DNA of 64,000 nt from JAOUEA01 sp963790335 (lineage in GTDB: Bacteria > Actinomycetota > UBA4738 > HRBIN12), in assembly GCA_963790335.1 (NCBI GenBank), contig CAWBOB010000001.1:62001-126000 (forward strand), in the 5' to 3' direction. Below are positions 1 through 8,585 of this stretch, one piece after another (within the stretch, counting starts at the first letter, position 1; each line of letters starts with the position of its first letter). Under the pieces are notes generated by a model. The model had not been told where the DNA came from and searched no databases. It worked only from the letters and a program-made list of their open reading frames with translations. The position numbers and the translations under genes were made by a program.

Positions 1-113
1 TCATCGGTACGGGTCTCCTCTCATCCCGGCCGCTGGGAACGGCCGCTGGCGTGAGGGCCATCGTAACCGGGGAACCTGTTACTCAGGCTCCCAGACCTGC
101 CGATACGGGATGA

Positions 114-731
114 ATGCCTGCACCGAGGAACTGCCGGTCGTGTGGGGCGACGCTGCCCGCCGACGTCCGGTGGTGCAACCAGTGCAGCGAGGCGGTGAGG
201 GAATTCTCTCCCCGTGCACCCCTGCACGAAGGCAGCCACGTCGGCATCCCCTCACACGCGTCGGCGCAACGAGGCGGCTACACCCGCTGGCATGCCACGG
301 CGACGACGTTCGGACCGGGAGTTCGGGTGGGGGTATCGGCGTTATACGCGTTCCTCGTCGTCTACGGCTTCTTCCAGGTCTTCATGCTGTACTGGCTGAT
401 CGTCGTGGTCGTGGGTGGACTCATCGTCAAGGAGATCTGGAACCCTGGCTGGCGCACGGTCGATCCGACACCCCCAAGCCCCTCGGCGCCGGCCGAGGAC
501 GTGAGGATCGTCGCACAGGGCCTTCGGGTACCACTCCCTCCCGAACGGCTGGAGCCGGATCCTCCCGGCCCTCGGACCGCCGGGGAGAGGGCCGGCCTCG
601 TGCTCGCGATCGCCGGTGGGGTCGTGGTCGTGGCCGTGTTCACGTGGGGCACCCAAGAGATGAAGGTCGCCACGATCATGGTCGGCACGATGCTCGGCCT
701 GTACGCCTACTTCAGGTCGTTCTCCGTCTAG
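114..731 (+). CDS. Zinc-ribbon membrane protein
   Basis: A 205-residue protein of unknown function. The N-terminus has two CxxC pairs (CRSC at residues 7-10 and CNQC at 21-24), as in short zinc ribbons. About 60 polar residues follow, then a hydrophobic stretch rich in V, L and Y near residues 75-105, a proline-rich loop, and a second hydrophobic pair near 160-200, so it should sit in the cytoplasmic membrane with the ribbon inside. An ATG four bases upstream is in another frame and gives an implausible Arg-rich product, so the ATG at 114 is preferred. Its end overlaps the end of the convergent sulfatase gene by 20 bases. No specific family is recognised. Confidence 0.7.
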   Translation: MPAPRNCRSCGATLPADVRWCNQCSEAVREFSPRAPLHEGSHVGIPSHASAQRGGYTRWHATATTFGPGVRVGVSALYAFLVVYGFFQVFMLYWLIVVVVGGLIVKEIWNPGWRTVDPTPPSPSAPAEDVRIVAQGLRVPLPPERLEPDPPGPRTAGERAGLVLAIAGGVVVVAVFTWGTQEMKVATIMVGTMLGLYAYFRSFSV

Positions 732-2217
732 GGCGGGCCACGCGCGCACCGACGAGGGCCACGACCGCCATCGACATGAGGAGGCCGACGCCGATCCAGG
801 TGGAACGCGACGTCTCAGGACCCGGCGGCGGAGGATCGCACAGGACCTCGAGGTCTCGGGAGAGATCTCGCTGCAGCTCGACCGTCGCGGGCCTGCCGGC
901 GAGGTTCGTGAGTTGATACGGATCGGCCACGAGGTCGTAGAGCTCCCGCTCGCCGGTCACGTACTCCACGAGCATGTGTTCCTGCGTCCGGATCGCGCAG
1001 TAGGTCGGCACCGGGTTCGTCCGCTCGAGATGCTCGACGAGGAAGCGTGTGCGCCATGGAACGGATCTATCGCTTCGCAGCAAAGGCACGAGGCTGACCC
1101 CGTCGGTCTCGACATCGACCCCGGCACGCTCGGCGATCGTCGGCGCGATGTCGATGTTGAGCACGAGGTGGCCGTCGACCGACGGGCTCGCGCCCAGTGA
1201 GTCGTCACGCACGATCAGCGGCACGCGGATGCTCTCCTCGTAGGGAACCTCCTTCTTGTCCCAGCGGTGCTCCCCGAGCATGAGGCCGTTGTCCGAGGTG
1301 TAGATCACGATGGTGTCGTCGAGGTGACCGGTCTCCCGGAGCGCCGTGAGCAGGTCTCCGACCTCGCGATCGACCGACAGCAGCGACTCCAGCTGCAGCC
1401 GCCGCCGCCAGTCGAGCGCCGCGATCCGCTCGTCCGTGAGCGGCGGGAGCGCTCGCATGTACGCGGGCTTGTCCTCGATCGAGGCCTCGTTGAAGCTCGG
1501 CGGCCGCCACGGAGGCAGGTCGGAGAACTCCCGCGCGTACTGCGGCTCGACGACCGCCGGGGCATGCGGTGCGGGTGGCGCGAACTCCACGAAGAACGGA
1601 GCCTCGGCCTGCCTGATGAACTCCTCGGCGGCATCGCCCAGCACGGTGGTCGCGTAGTCGGCCGGCTCGTCGCCGTACCGCACGATCGTTCCGTCGTGGG
1701 TCAGCGAGTAGTCGATGTACTGGGAGTGCACGAACGCCTGCCACCGGCTCCAGCCGGGCGGCACGTAGCCGATGAGCGCGTCGTGCTGGTACGAGTCGAT
1801 GTACTTGCCGAACAGCGCGGTCTCGTACCCACGGCCGCTCAGCCACGTGGCGAGTGTCGATGCATCATCGAACGCCTCGAACCCCCCGTGAGGGGGCCCC
1901 TGTTGGTAGACCCCGGTCGTGTGCGAGTAGTTGCCCGTGAGGATGCTGGCGCGGCTCGGGCAGCACAGCGGGTTCACCACGAACGCCTGCTCGAAGACGG
2001 TTCCGTGGGCGGCGAGCTGCGCGCTGACGTTCGGCATGAGGTCGAGCGTGTCCCACCGTTGGTCGTCGGTGACGATCAGCACGACGTTGGGAAGCGCTGG
2101 ATCGCTGCTCACCTGCGCGACCGCCTCGGCTGCCCCGAACTGACCGAGCATCACGGCGAGCACGAGCGACGACGACGAAGCCATCGAACCGCGTCGAACG
2201 ACCCGCCGTGCGGTCAC
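712..2217 (-). CDS. Membrane-anchored type I sulfatase
   Basis: Formylglycine-dependent sulfatase of the alkaline-phosphatase fold, 501 residues, which should hydrolyse sulfate esters outside the cell. Residues 1-35 form a signal peptide with an Arg-rich start and a hydrophobic core. Metal-binding aspartates D51-D52 follow in the segment LIVTDDQRW. The sulfatase signature LCCPSRASILTG starts at residue 84, and C85 is the residue converted to formylglycine. The C-terminus ends in a hydrophobic segment followed by basic residues (near 475-501), a likely membrane anchor. The GTG start overlaps the TGA of uppS (GTGA), so translation may be coupled to it; an ATG at 2184 is a weaker alternative. 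The substrate cannot be told. No sulfatase-activating enzyme is in the window. Confidence 0.88.
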   Translation of the reverse strand: MTARRVVRRGSMASSSSLVLAVMLGQFGAAEAVAQVSSDPALPNVVLIVTDDQRWDTLDLMPNVSAQLAAHGTVFEQAFVVNPLCCPSRASILTGNYSHTTGVYQQGPPHGGFEAFDDASTLATWLSGRGYETALFGKYIDSYQHDALIGYVPPGWSRWQAFVHSQYIDYSLTHDGTIVRYGDEPADYATTVLGDAAEEFIRQAEAPFFVEFAPPAPHAPAVVEPQYAREFSDLPPWRPPSFNEASIEDKPAYMRALPPLTDERIAALDWRRRLQLESLLSVDREVGDLLTALRETGHLDDTIVIYTSDNGLMLGEHRWDKKEVPYEESIRVPLIVRDDSLGASPSVDGHLVLNIDIAPTIAERAGVDVETDGVSLVPLLRSDRSVPWRTRFLVEHLERTNPVPTYCAIRTQEHMLVEYVTGERELYDLVADPYQLTNLAGRPATVELQRDLSRDLEVLCDPPPPGPETSRSTWIGVGLLMSMAVVALVGARVARPRRRTT

Positions 2218-2960
2218 ACCGACGTGTCGTCGCCGAGGGCCCCGAACCGGCGGGTTCGCTTCTGGAAGTCGCGGATGGCCTCGAACAGCGTCTCCCGCGT
2301 GAAGTCGGGCCAGAACATCGGCGTGAACCAGAGCTCGGAGTAGGCGACCTCCCAGAGCAGGAAGTTGGAGATGCGCTCCTCCCCGCTCGTGCGGATCAAC
2401 AGGTCGGGCTCGGGCATGTCGGGGTGGTACAGCCGGCGGGCGACCTCGCGCTCGTCGATCTTCTCGGGCTTGAGTTCACCGTCGCGAACATCTCGGGCGA
2501 TGTCCTTCACCGCGTCGACGATCTCGGCTCGCCCTCCGTAGTTGAAGGCGATCGTGAGCGTCATGCCGGTGTTGTCGCGCGTGAGTTCCTCGCTCGTTCG
2601 CATCTCCTTCAGCACGCTCCGCGGCATGCGCCAGTCGCGTCGCCCGCTCCACCGGATGCGCACGTTCATGTCGTGCAACTCGTCGCGGCGACGTCGGAGC
2701 AACTCGCGGTTGAAGTTCATGAGGTAGCGCACCTCGGGCTGGGGACGCTTCCAGTTCTCGGTGCTGAAGGCGTAGACGGTGAGCCAGCGCACACCCACCT
2801 GGTCGGCGCCCTTGACGGTGTCCCATAGGGCGTCCTCGCCGGCGCCGTGGCCCTCGGTGCGCGTGAGGCCACGCTGCTCCGCCCATCGGCCGTTCCCGTC
2901 CATGACGATCGCGACGTGCTCGGGCACGCGCGTGCGATCGATGTCGGGCAGGAAGCTCAC
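2214..2960 (-). CDS. uppS: Isoprenyl (undecaprenyl) diphosphate synthase
   Basis: cis-Prenyltransferase of 248 residues that extends farnesyl diphosphate with isopentenyl diphosphate to the lipid carrier of cell-wall synthesis. Visible signatures are the catalytic block VAIVMDGNGRWA near residues 17-28 (the aspartate is D21), FSTENWKRP, FNYGGRAEI and the C-terminal DLLIRTSGE and EVAYSELWF blocks. The open frame runs much further upstream, but the GTG at 2960 overlaps the recO stop (GTGA) and gives the normal family length, so it is taken as the start. The exact chain length of the product (C50 or C55) cannot be inferred. Confidence 0.95.
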   Translation of the reverse strand: MSFLPDIDRTRVPEHVAIVMDGNGRWAEQRGLTRTEGHGAGEDALWDTVKGADQVGVRWLTVYAFSTENWKRPQPEVRYLMNFNRELLRRRRDELHDMNVRIRWSGRRDWRMPRSVLKEMRTSEELTRDNTGMTLTIAFNYGGRAEIVDAVKDIARDVRDGELKPEKIDEREVARRLYHPDMPEPDLLIRTSGEERISNFLLWEVAYSELWFTPMFWPDFTRETLFEAIRDFQKRTRRFGALGDDTSV

Positions 2961-3697
2961 GTCGCCGTCCTTACCAACATCGGCACCGACTTCATGCGCC
3001 GTTCGAAGTGGTACTCCGCGAAGCCGAAGAGCAGACCGCGGGCTTCCTTGCGCACGCGCGGGTCGGGCGCGGCGAGGTTGCCCGCGTCGAGCAGGTCGGC
3101 CGAGGCCGAGGCGGCGAGGTACGTCAGGGCGGCTGCCGAGCACGGACCCGCGCCTCGCTCGGCGCACCGCGCACACACGGCCCCGCCGAGCCCGGCATTC
3201 CAGAGCTGCGGATCGCGCTCGCCGCACCCTGCGCACGCGGTGAGTGAGGGATGGAAGCCGCTGATGGAGAGCAGCTTCAGCATGAACGACTCGGCGACGG
3301 CGCCGGCATCGGCCGGCGAAGCGTCGAGCGCGCGGCAGCCGGCGAGCAGCAACAGCGTGAGGCGCACGTTCCGCTCGTGCTCCTCGGCGACCCGGTCGAC
3401 GGCCTCGAGCATGGTCTCGCCGGCCGCGAACAACGACAGGTCGGCCCGGATCGCCATGTGCGGCGCGATGATCTCGGCCTGGGTCACGGTATCGAGCGCG
3501 CCGCGCCCGCGGTAGAGCATGAGGTCGACGTGGGTGAACGGCTCGAGCCTCGCGCCGAACCGGCTCTTCGTCTTGCGGATGCCCTTGGCCACCGCCCTGA
3601 CCTTGCCGGAGCCCTGGGTCATGACGGTCACGATCTTGTCGGCTTCGCCGAGCTTGTACGACCGCAGGACGATCCCCTGCTCCTTGTAGGGCGGCAT
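2957..3697 (-). CDS. recO: DNA repair protein RecO
   Basis: RecO, 246 residues, helps load RecA on single-stranded DNA covered by SSB in the RecFOR pathway. The N-terminus (YKEQGIVLRSYKLGEADKIV) is the typical OB-fold start, and a zinc site is formed by CAGC and CARC in the C-terminal half. It is the first gene of the recO-uppS-sulfatase unit. A box TACGAT (3704-3709 on the minus strand) ends six bases before the ATG, so the mRNA may be leaderless. In related genomes recO usually lies next to era; here the two are separated by about 14.5 kb of accessory genes. Confidence 0.95.
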   Translation of the reverse strand: MPPYKEQGIVLRSYKLGEADKIVTVMTQGSGKVRAVAKGIRKTKSRFGARLEPFTHVDLMLYRGRGALDTVTQAEIIAPHMAIRADLSLFAAGETMLEAVDRVAEEHERNVRLTLLLLAGCRALDASPADAGAVAESFMLKLLSISGFHPSLTACAGCGERDPQLWNAGLGGAVCARCAERGAGPCSAAALTYLAASASADLLDAGNLAAPDPRVRKEARGLLFGFAEYHFERRMKSVPMLVRTAT

Positions 3698-3899
3698 CCG
3701 CGAATCGTAGCGTTCGGATGGTCACGAGCACCCCAGCGGAAGTGTGTTCTTTCGGTTGCGGCCTCCGGCTGCCGCTCGCCAGGTAAGCTGGAGGTCTCGG
3801 GGCTCGCCCGAGGGTTCGCGCCGAGCGATCGAGACGGCCCGCACGCCAAGCCGCCACCTCGCCCCACGGATCCGCGCAGCAGCACGAAGGGGGAACCGT

Positions 3900-4094
3900 G
3901 TGACGAAGGCACGAGGCACCGATCGCGTTCAGTACGGCCCGCCCGGAACCGGCAAGGGAACCCTGTCGCGATCGTCCGAGGGTCGGCACTGTGCCGAGCC
4001 CGGCTGCACGACGGTCCTGTCGACCTACAACGCGTCGAGCACCTGCTGGCTGCACACCGGGCCTGCGCTGAAGCATCCGTTGGCGCGTTCGTAG
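3900..4094 (+). CDS. Small zinc-binding protein
   Basis: A 64-residue protein starting with GTG, chosen because a purine-rich AAGGGGG lies just upstream. The C-terminal half carries C31, C36, C49 and H52 in the arrangement CAEPGCTTVLSTYN followed by CWLH, which looks like a single zinc-binding site. Small proteins with this C-x4-C-x-T-x-LS-x-YN pattern occur in other actinobacteria, but I know of no assigned function. A possible -10 box TAAGCT lies at 3784-3789, which would give a leader of about 100 bases; no good -35 box is visible. It lies just upstream of the McrB-like gene in the same direction, with no proof of a link. Confidence 0.6.
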   Translation: MTKARGTDRVQYGPPGTGKGTLSRSSEGRHCAEPGCTTVLSTYNASSTCWLHTGPALKHPLARS

Positions 4095-4221
4095 TTCCCC
4101 GCCTCGTCGCACAGGGGTGTGGTCGTGTCGAGGCCTGTTCAGTCTCACCCGTCATCTGCCGAAGTAGTTGGGGCGTGCCGGTATCCCCGGCCGCCCGGAG
4201 TCGGACATGGGAGGCAGGGGC

Positions 4222-5199
4222 GTGAGCGACACGATGACCCAGGCTGCTGTCGAGATGGTGGGCGCAGCATCACGGCTCGACCAGCTGATCGCGCGGTTCC
4301 GAGAGCAGAACCCCGGGTTCCTGATCGGCGACGACGTGATCCGCCGGTACCACCTGGCGATGCAGTCCCGTGGCTTCGTGATCCTGTCGGGCGCGAGCGG
4401 CACGGGCAAGACCTGGCTCGCCCAGGCCTACGCCGATGCGATCGGGGCTCGCCCGAAGCTCGCAGCCGTCGACCCGAGCTGGTCTTCCAACGAGGATCTG
4501 CTCGGGTACCTCTCCCCGCTCGACGGCTTCTACCATCACACGCCGTTCAGCGAGTTCGTGCAGGAAGCCGCCCGTGAGTGGTCCTCAGCGGACCTCGCCG
4601 GCCGGACCGCCCGTGAGTTCCACGTCATCCTCGACGAGATGAACCTCGCCCGGGTCGAGCACTACTTCTCGCGGTTCCTGTCGGCGATGGAGGTTCGTTC
4701 GCGCGAGGGCATCGCGCGCCTCGACCTCGCACCCGGTCACACGGTCGAGCTCACGCCGAACCTGCGCTTCGCCGGCACGGTCAACATCGACGAGACGACG
4801 CACGGGTTCGCCGACAAGGTCTACGACCGCGCGCAGCTGCTCGAGCTGCCGCTGCAACGCGACTACGTCGCGGAGTACCTCCAGGGGGAGCCCTACGAAG
4901 CCGTGCTCCTCCGCGTCTGGGATGCGCTCAGGCCGATCGCGCCGTTCGGGTTCCGCGTGCTCGAGGAGATGCACCACTACGTGGTCGCTGCCGGCGAGGT
5001 CGGCGTCGATTGGAAGGTCGCGCTCGACGAGCAGTTCGTGCAGAAGGTGCTGCCTCGCGTGCGCGGCGCCGATGCTCGCCTCGACGAGGGCCTCGAGAGC
5101 TTCCTGCGCGCGCTCGGCGACGGGTTCCCCCTCGCCCGAGCCAAGGTCGAGCTGATGCGCGAGGACTACGCGACCCATGGCTTCGCCAGCTACTTCTGA
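4222..5199 (+). CDS. McrB-like AAA+ ATPase
   Basis: AAA+ protein of 325 residues from the McrB/MoxR side of the superfamily. Walker A is GASGTGKT at residues 57-64. The Walker B region reads VILDEMNLARVEHYFSRFL, close to the McrB signature, and a sensor-like block GTVNIDETTHGFADKVYDRA follows. There is no DNA-recognition domain at the N-terminus, unlike classical McrB, so specificity would have to come from a partner. The GTG at 4222 is chosen because GGAGG sits seven bases upstream; the frame stays open to 4168. It overlaps the next gene by 23 bases. Whether it uses GTP like McrB or ATP is not readable. Confidence 0.8.
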   Translation: MSDTMTQAAVEMVGAASRLDQLIARFREQNPGFLIGDDVIRRYHLAMQSRGFVILSGASGTGKTWLAQAYADAIGARPKLAAVDPSWSSNEDLLGYLSPLDGFYHHTPFSEFVQEAAREWSSADLAGRTAREFHVILDEMNLARVEHYFSRFLSAMEVRSREGIARLDLAPGHTVELTPNLRFAGTVNIDETTHGFADKVYDRAQLLELPLQRDYVAEYLQGEPYEAVLLRVWDALRPIAPFGFRVLEEMHHYVVAAGEVGVDWKVALDEQFVQKVLPRVRGADARLDEGLESFLRALGDGFPLARAKVELMREDYATHGFASYF

Positions 5200-5719
5200 G
5201 CGAGCCGAGGCAACCGGGTCGCCCGTCACGATCGACGTGCTCCGTGACATCGTGCGGGGGGCCGGCGGCCGGCCGGGACTCGTCGACGTGCTCCCCCGCT
5301 TGCAGCAAGGCCACCGACTCGACCTCGTGCGGGTCGAGCGATGGACGGCCGGCGACCTGGCCCGCCATCCGGAACCTCGTGAGCTGATCCGCAGTCGCCG
5401 CCGCCCGGGGAACCTCGACGAGCAGGGCCGACTGAAGCGCGTCTTCGACGCCCGGCGGGTGTTGACGCCCGACATCCACGAGAACCGTGTCGTGCTGCAT
5501 GCGATCCGCGAGGTGCGTCGCGCACTCGGAGCGACCGACGATCCGGAGGCGGCCGAGCTGCTGTTCGAGCTCGACGCCGCGATCGCTCAGGCGCCCTTCC
5601 TCGAGGACGTCGGCCGGCTCAAGGGCCTTCCCGGCGTGCCGACCGCCACGCTCGCCGGCGATCCCCTCTACCGCACCGTCTACCAAGCCTGGCTCGCGCT
5701 CCGACGGTCGACCCCCTGA
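5177..5719 (+). CDS. McrC-like DUF2357 protein, nuclease domain missing
   Basis: Partner of the McrB-like ATPase, 180 residues. The central HENRVVLHAIREVRRAL and the later DPLYRTVYQAWLALRR resemble the helical DUF2357 part of McrC-like proteins, which in full-length members is followed by a PD-(D/E)xK nuclease. Here the protein stops right after this helical part, and ten bases on the convergent PNPOx gene ends, so there is no room for a nuclease in any frame. This is either a 3' truncation or a natural short form working without its own nuclease. The family call rests on motif memory only. Confidence 0.55.
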   Translation: MASPATSERAEATGSPVTIDVLRDIVRGAGGRPGLVDVLPRLQQGHRLDLVRVERWTAGDLARHPEPRELIRSRRRPGNLDEQGRLKRVFDARRVLTPDIHENRVVLHAIREVRRALGATDDPEAAELLFELDAAIAQAPFLEDVGRLKGLPGVPTATLAGDPLYRTVYQAWLALRRSTP

Positions 5720-5728
5720 CCGGGGTGC

Positions 5729-6217
5729 TCAGGGTGATGCGGTGCTCGTGCGCCAGACCTCGTGCCGCGGCGCCGGATCGCCATGGCCGGAGGTTCGAGT
5801 GAGCAAGCAGCGGTCGATGAGGAACTCGAACGGGTCGTGATCCGTGAAGGCGATGTGGTCGAGCTGTGGACGCTCCTCGACGAAGCGAGCCTCCAGCCTC
5901 CGCCGCAGCGATACGCCGGAGAGCCGCCGCGCGGTGCCCGTGAGGTAGATGGCGTCCTCGTTGTCCTCGGCCGGGAACGAGTGCAGAGCGTATCGACCGT
6001 CCCGAACGAGGTCGTCTCGCTTGGGAGAGGAGACGAGGAACGCGTAGAGCCCGTCGCCTTCCAGCATCGGGCAGAAGGGATGGATGCGAGGGCCGCCGTC
6101 GGCCCGCACGGTGCCGAGGAACGCCAGGCCGACTCCGAACTGATAGAGCAACGTTCGGGCAGCGTCGGCGAGGTCGGGTCTCTCCGTCGCGAACGTACGC
6201 CAGCGCACGGCCGCCAC
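5729..6217 (-). CDS. Pyridoxamine 5'-phosphate oxidase family protein
   Basis: A 162-residue split-barrel flavin or F420 binding protein. The segment GLAFLGTVRADGGPRIHPFCP is typical of the PNPOx-like/FDOR fold, and the later YLTGTARRL strand fits. Members include pyridoxamine oxidases, F420-dependent reductases and haem or biliverdin-binding proteins; the sequence does not allow a choice. The GTG start is three bases after the stop of the upstream aldehyde dehydrogenase gene, so it is probably the last gene of the deoC-ALDH unit. Confidence 0.8.
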   Translation of the reverse strand: MAAVRWRTFATERPDLADAARTLLYQFGVGLAFLGTVRADGGPRIHPFCPMLEGDGLYAFLVSSPKRDDLVRDGRYALHSFPAEDNEDAIYLTGTARRLSGVSLRRRLEARFVEERPQLDHIAFTDHDPFEFLIDRCLLTRTSGHGDPAPRHEVWRTSTASP

Positions 6218-6220
6218 GGT

Positions 6221-7085
6221 TCACGCACCCATCGGGTGCCAGACGGTCTTGGATTCGGTGAACGCCGTGATCTCGTAGGGACTCTGCGCCGCGTCCTCGA
6301 ACGGGTCGAGGTCGGGCGCGCGGTGTACCCGCTTCACGTTCTCGGCGGCGGCGCGCTCGGTCTCGGCGAGCAGATCGTCGGGCACGCCGGTCACGTCGAT
6401 GCCGTTCACGTCCATGTGGCTCGCGAGCCACGGCACGAGCTCCGCGGTCCGTCCGGTGAGCATGTTCACCACCCCGCCGGGCACATCGCTCGTCGCGAGC
6501 ACCTCGGCGAGCGAGACGGCGGGAAGCGGCGAGCGCTCGCTCGCGATCACGACGGCCGTGTTGCCGCTGACGATGGCCGGCGCGACCCGCGAGACGAGCC
6601 CGAGCAACGACCGGTCGCCGGGCGCGACGATGCCCACCACGCCCGTCGGCTCGGGCAGCGTGAAGTTGAAGTACGGGCCGGCGACCGGATTCGTGGCGCC
6701 GACCACCTGCGCCAGCTTGTCGGCCCACCCGGCGTACCAGACCCAGCGGTCGATCGAGGCGCTCACGCCGCGCGCGAGGATCGGCGGCGCCCGCGTCGGC
6801 GAGCTCGGCCTCGAACTGAGCGCGGCGGCCTTCCATCATCTCTGCGATGCGGTAGACGATCTGACCTCGCAGGTAGGCGGTGGCGCCCGACCACGCCGGG
6901 AACGCCGAGCGCGCGGCCACCACCGCTTCCCGAAGGTCCTTCCGGGAAGCCTGCGACACCTGGGCGAGCGGCCTGCCGTCGTGCGTCGAGACGTCGTAGG
7001 ACCGTCCGCTCTCGCTCCGAGGGAACGCCCCGCCGATGTAGAGCTTGGCGGTGCGCCGGACCTCGAGCCGCTCGTCCGGGGTCAC
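6221..7085 (-). CDS. Aldehyde dehydrogenase-like protein lacking the catalytic domain (frameshifted)
   Basis: Second of two tandem aldehyde dehydrogenase genes, about 288 codons. It keeps the N-terminal segment (LYIGGAFPRSESGRSYDV) and the NAD-binding part through PTGVVGIVAPGDRSLLGLVS and GNTAVVIASERSPLPAV, but ends at ESKTVWHPMGA before any catalytic cysteine block. One base shift near 6770-6800 splits the frame. The GTG start overlaps the stop of the upstream ALDH (GTGA). A catalytic ALDH followed by a short non-catalytic one recalls the two-domain ALDH16 proteins, here as separate genes. It may act as a structural partner. The shift is probably an assembly error; the missing catalytic half is not, because both ends are intact. 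Confidence 0.7.
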
Positions 7086-8569
7086 CGTGAGTCTCCGTCG
7101 AACGACAGGTAGGGCTCGAGGCCGTGCAGGCCGCCTTCCCTGCCGAAGCCACTCTCCTTGTAGCCGCCGAACGGCGACGTCGGGATCGAAGCGGTTGAAG
7201 GTGTTCGCCCACACGACGCCGGCGCGCAGACGCTGGGCCATGTGCAGGATGCGCGATCCCTTCTCGGTCCAGATCCCGCGCTGAGAGCCCGTACGGCGTG
7301 TTGTTCGCCTTCTCGATCGCCTCGTCGGCCGTGCGGAACGTGAGGATCGAGAGCACCGGCCCGAAGATCTCCTCGCGTGCGATGCGATGGCTCTGCGAGA
7401 CACCCGTGAACAACGTGGGCCGGAACCAGAACCCTCGTTCGGGAAGGTCGCACTCGGGCTGGTAGATCTCCGCGCCCTCGTCGATGCCGGAGTCCACGAG
7501 CTCCTCGATCTTCTCGAGCTGTGCGCGCGAGTTGATCGCCCCGACGTCGGTGTTCTTGTCGAGCGGGTCACCGACCCGCAGGGTCCCAAGCCGGTCCTTG
7601 AGCTTGCCGAGCAGCAGATCGAAGACCGGTTCCTCGACGAGCAGGCGTGAGCCGGCGCAGCACACGTGCCCCTGGTTGAAGAAGATGCCGTTGATCACGC
7701 CTTCGACCGCCTGGTCGAGCGGCGCGTCCTCGAACACGATGTTGGCCGCCTTGCCGCCGAGCTCGAGCGTGAGGCGCTTGCCGCTTCCGGCGGTGGCTCG
7801 CCGGATCGCCTTGCCGACGTCGGTCGAGCCCGTGAACGCGATCTTGTCGACGTCGGCCTCGACGAGCGCGCCACCCGTCTCGCCCGCCCCCGTGATGATG
7901 TTCACGACGCCGGGGGGAAGATCTGCTTCCTGCAGGACCTGGGCGAGCAGCAGCGCGGTGAGCGGCGTGGTCTCGGCCGGCTTCAGCACCGCGGTGTTGC
8001 CGGCGGCGAGGGCGGGCGCGAGCTTCCAGGCGGCCATGAGCAGCGGGAAGTTCCACGGGATGATCTGACCCGCCACCCCAACCGGCGCCGGCGCGCCGCG
8101 ACCCGGGAACGCATACTCGAGCTTGTCGGCCCAGCCCGCGTAGTAGAAGAAGTGCGCGGCGGCGAGCGGCACGTCGACGTCGCGCGATTCCTTGATCGGC
8201 TTGCCCCCGTTCATCGTCTCGAGCACGGCGAACTCGCGGGCACGTTCCTGCAGCAGCCTCGCGATGCGGAAGATGTGCTTCGCCCGCTCTGCGGGTACCA
8301 GCGCCCGCCACGCCGGCGCAGCGTCGCGCGCGGCGTCGACCGCCCTCGCCACGTCGGCAGCGTCGGCCTCGGCGACCTCGGCCAGCGTCTCCTCGGTCGA
8401 CGGGCTGATCGTCGGGAACCAACGCCCGCTCTTCGGCTCCACGAACTCCCCGCCGATGAACAGCCCGTAACGGTCGTCGAGGCGCACGATGTCGGTGGAC
8501 TCGGGCGCGCTCGCGTACTCCCATGCGGGGGTCGCGTCACCGGCGGGTCGGCTCGATCGCCTCGCTCAT
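7082..8569 (-). CDS. NAD-dependent aldehyde dehydrogenase (frameshifted)
   Basis: Full-length aldehyde dehydrogenase of about 490 residues that oxidises an aldehyde to its acid with NAD(P). Visible signatures are the cofactor region PWNFPLLMAAWKLAPALAAG, the lysine block LKPAE, the general-base glutamate in LTLELGGK, and the cysteine block GHVCCAGSR, where the first cysteine is the nucleophile. The C-terminus FGGYKESGFGREGG is also present. Base shifts near 8530, 7281 and 7175 break the frame. The start is placed at the ATG at 8569, 16 bases after deoC and preceded by GGAGG, because the sequence between 8569 and 8487 encodes the expected N-terminal AWEYASAPES segment. It may oxidise the acetaldehyde made by DeoC. 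Confidence 0.85.
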
Positions 8570-8585
8570 CGTGCGTCGCCTCCGC

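Noticed and set aside
25..60. Repeat of CGGCCGCTGG near the left edge
   Set aside because: Only two short copies in very GC-rich DNA; probably chance.
1267..2343. Long open frame on the plus strand opposite the sulfatase
   Set aside because: It is an Arg-, Val- and Gly-rich shadow of a well-conserved gene; long antisense frames are common at this GC content.
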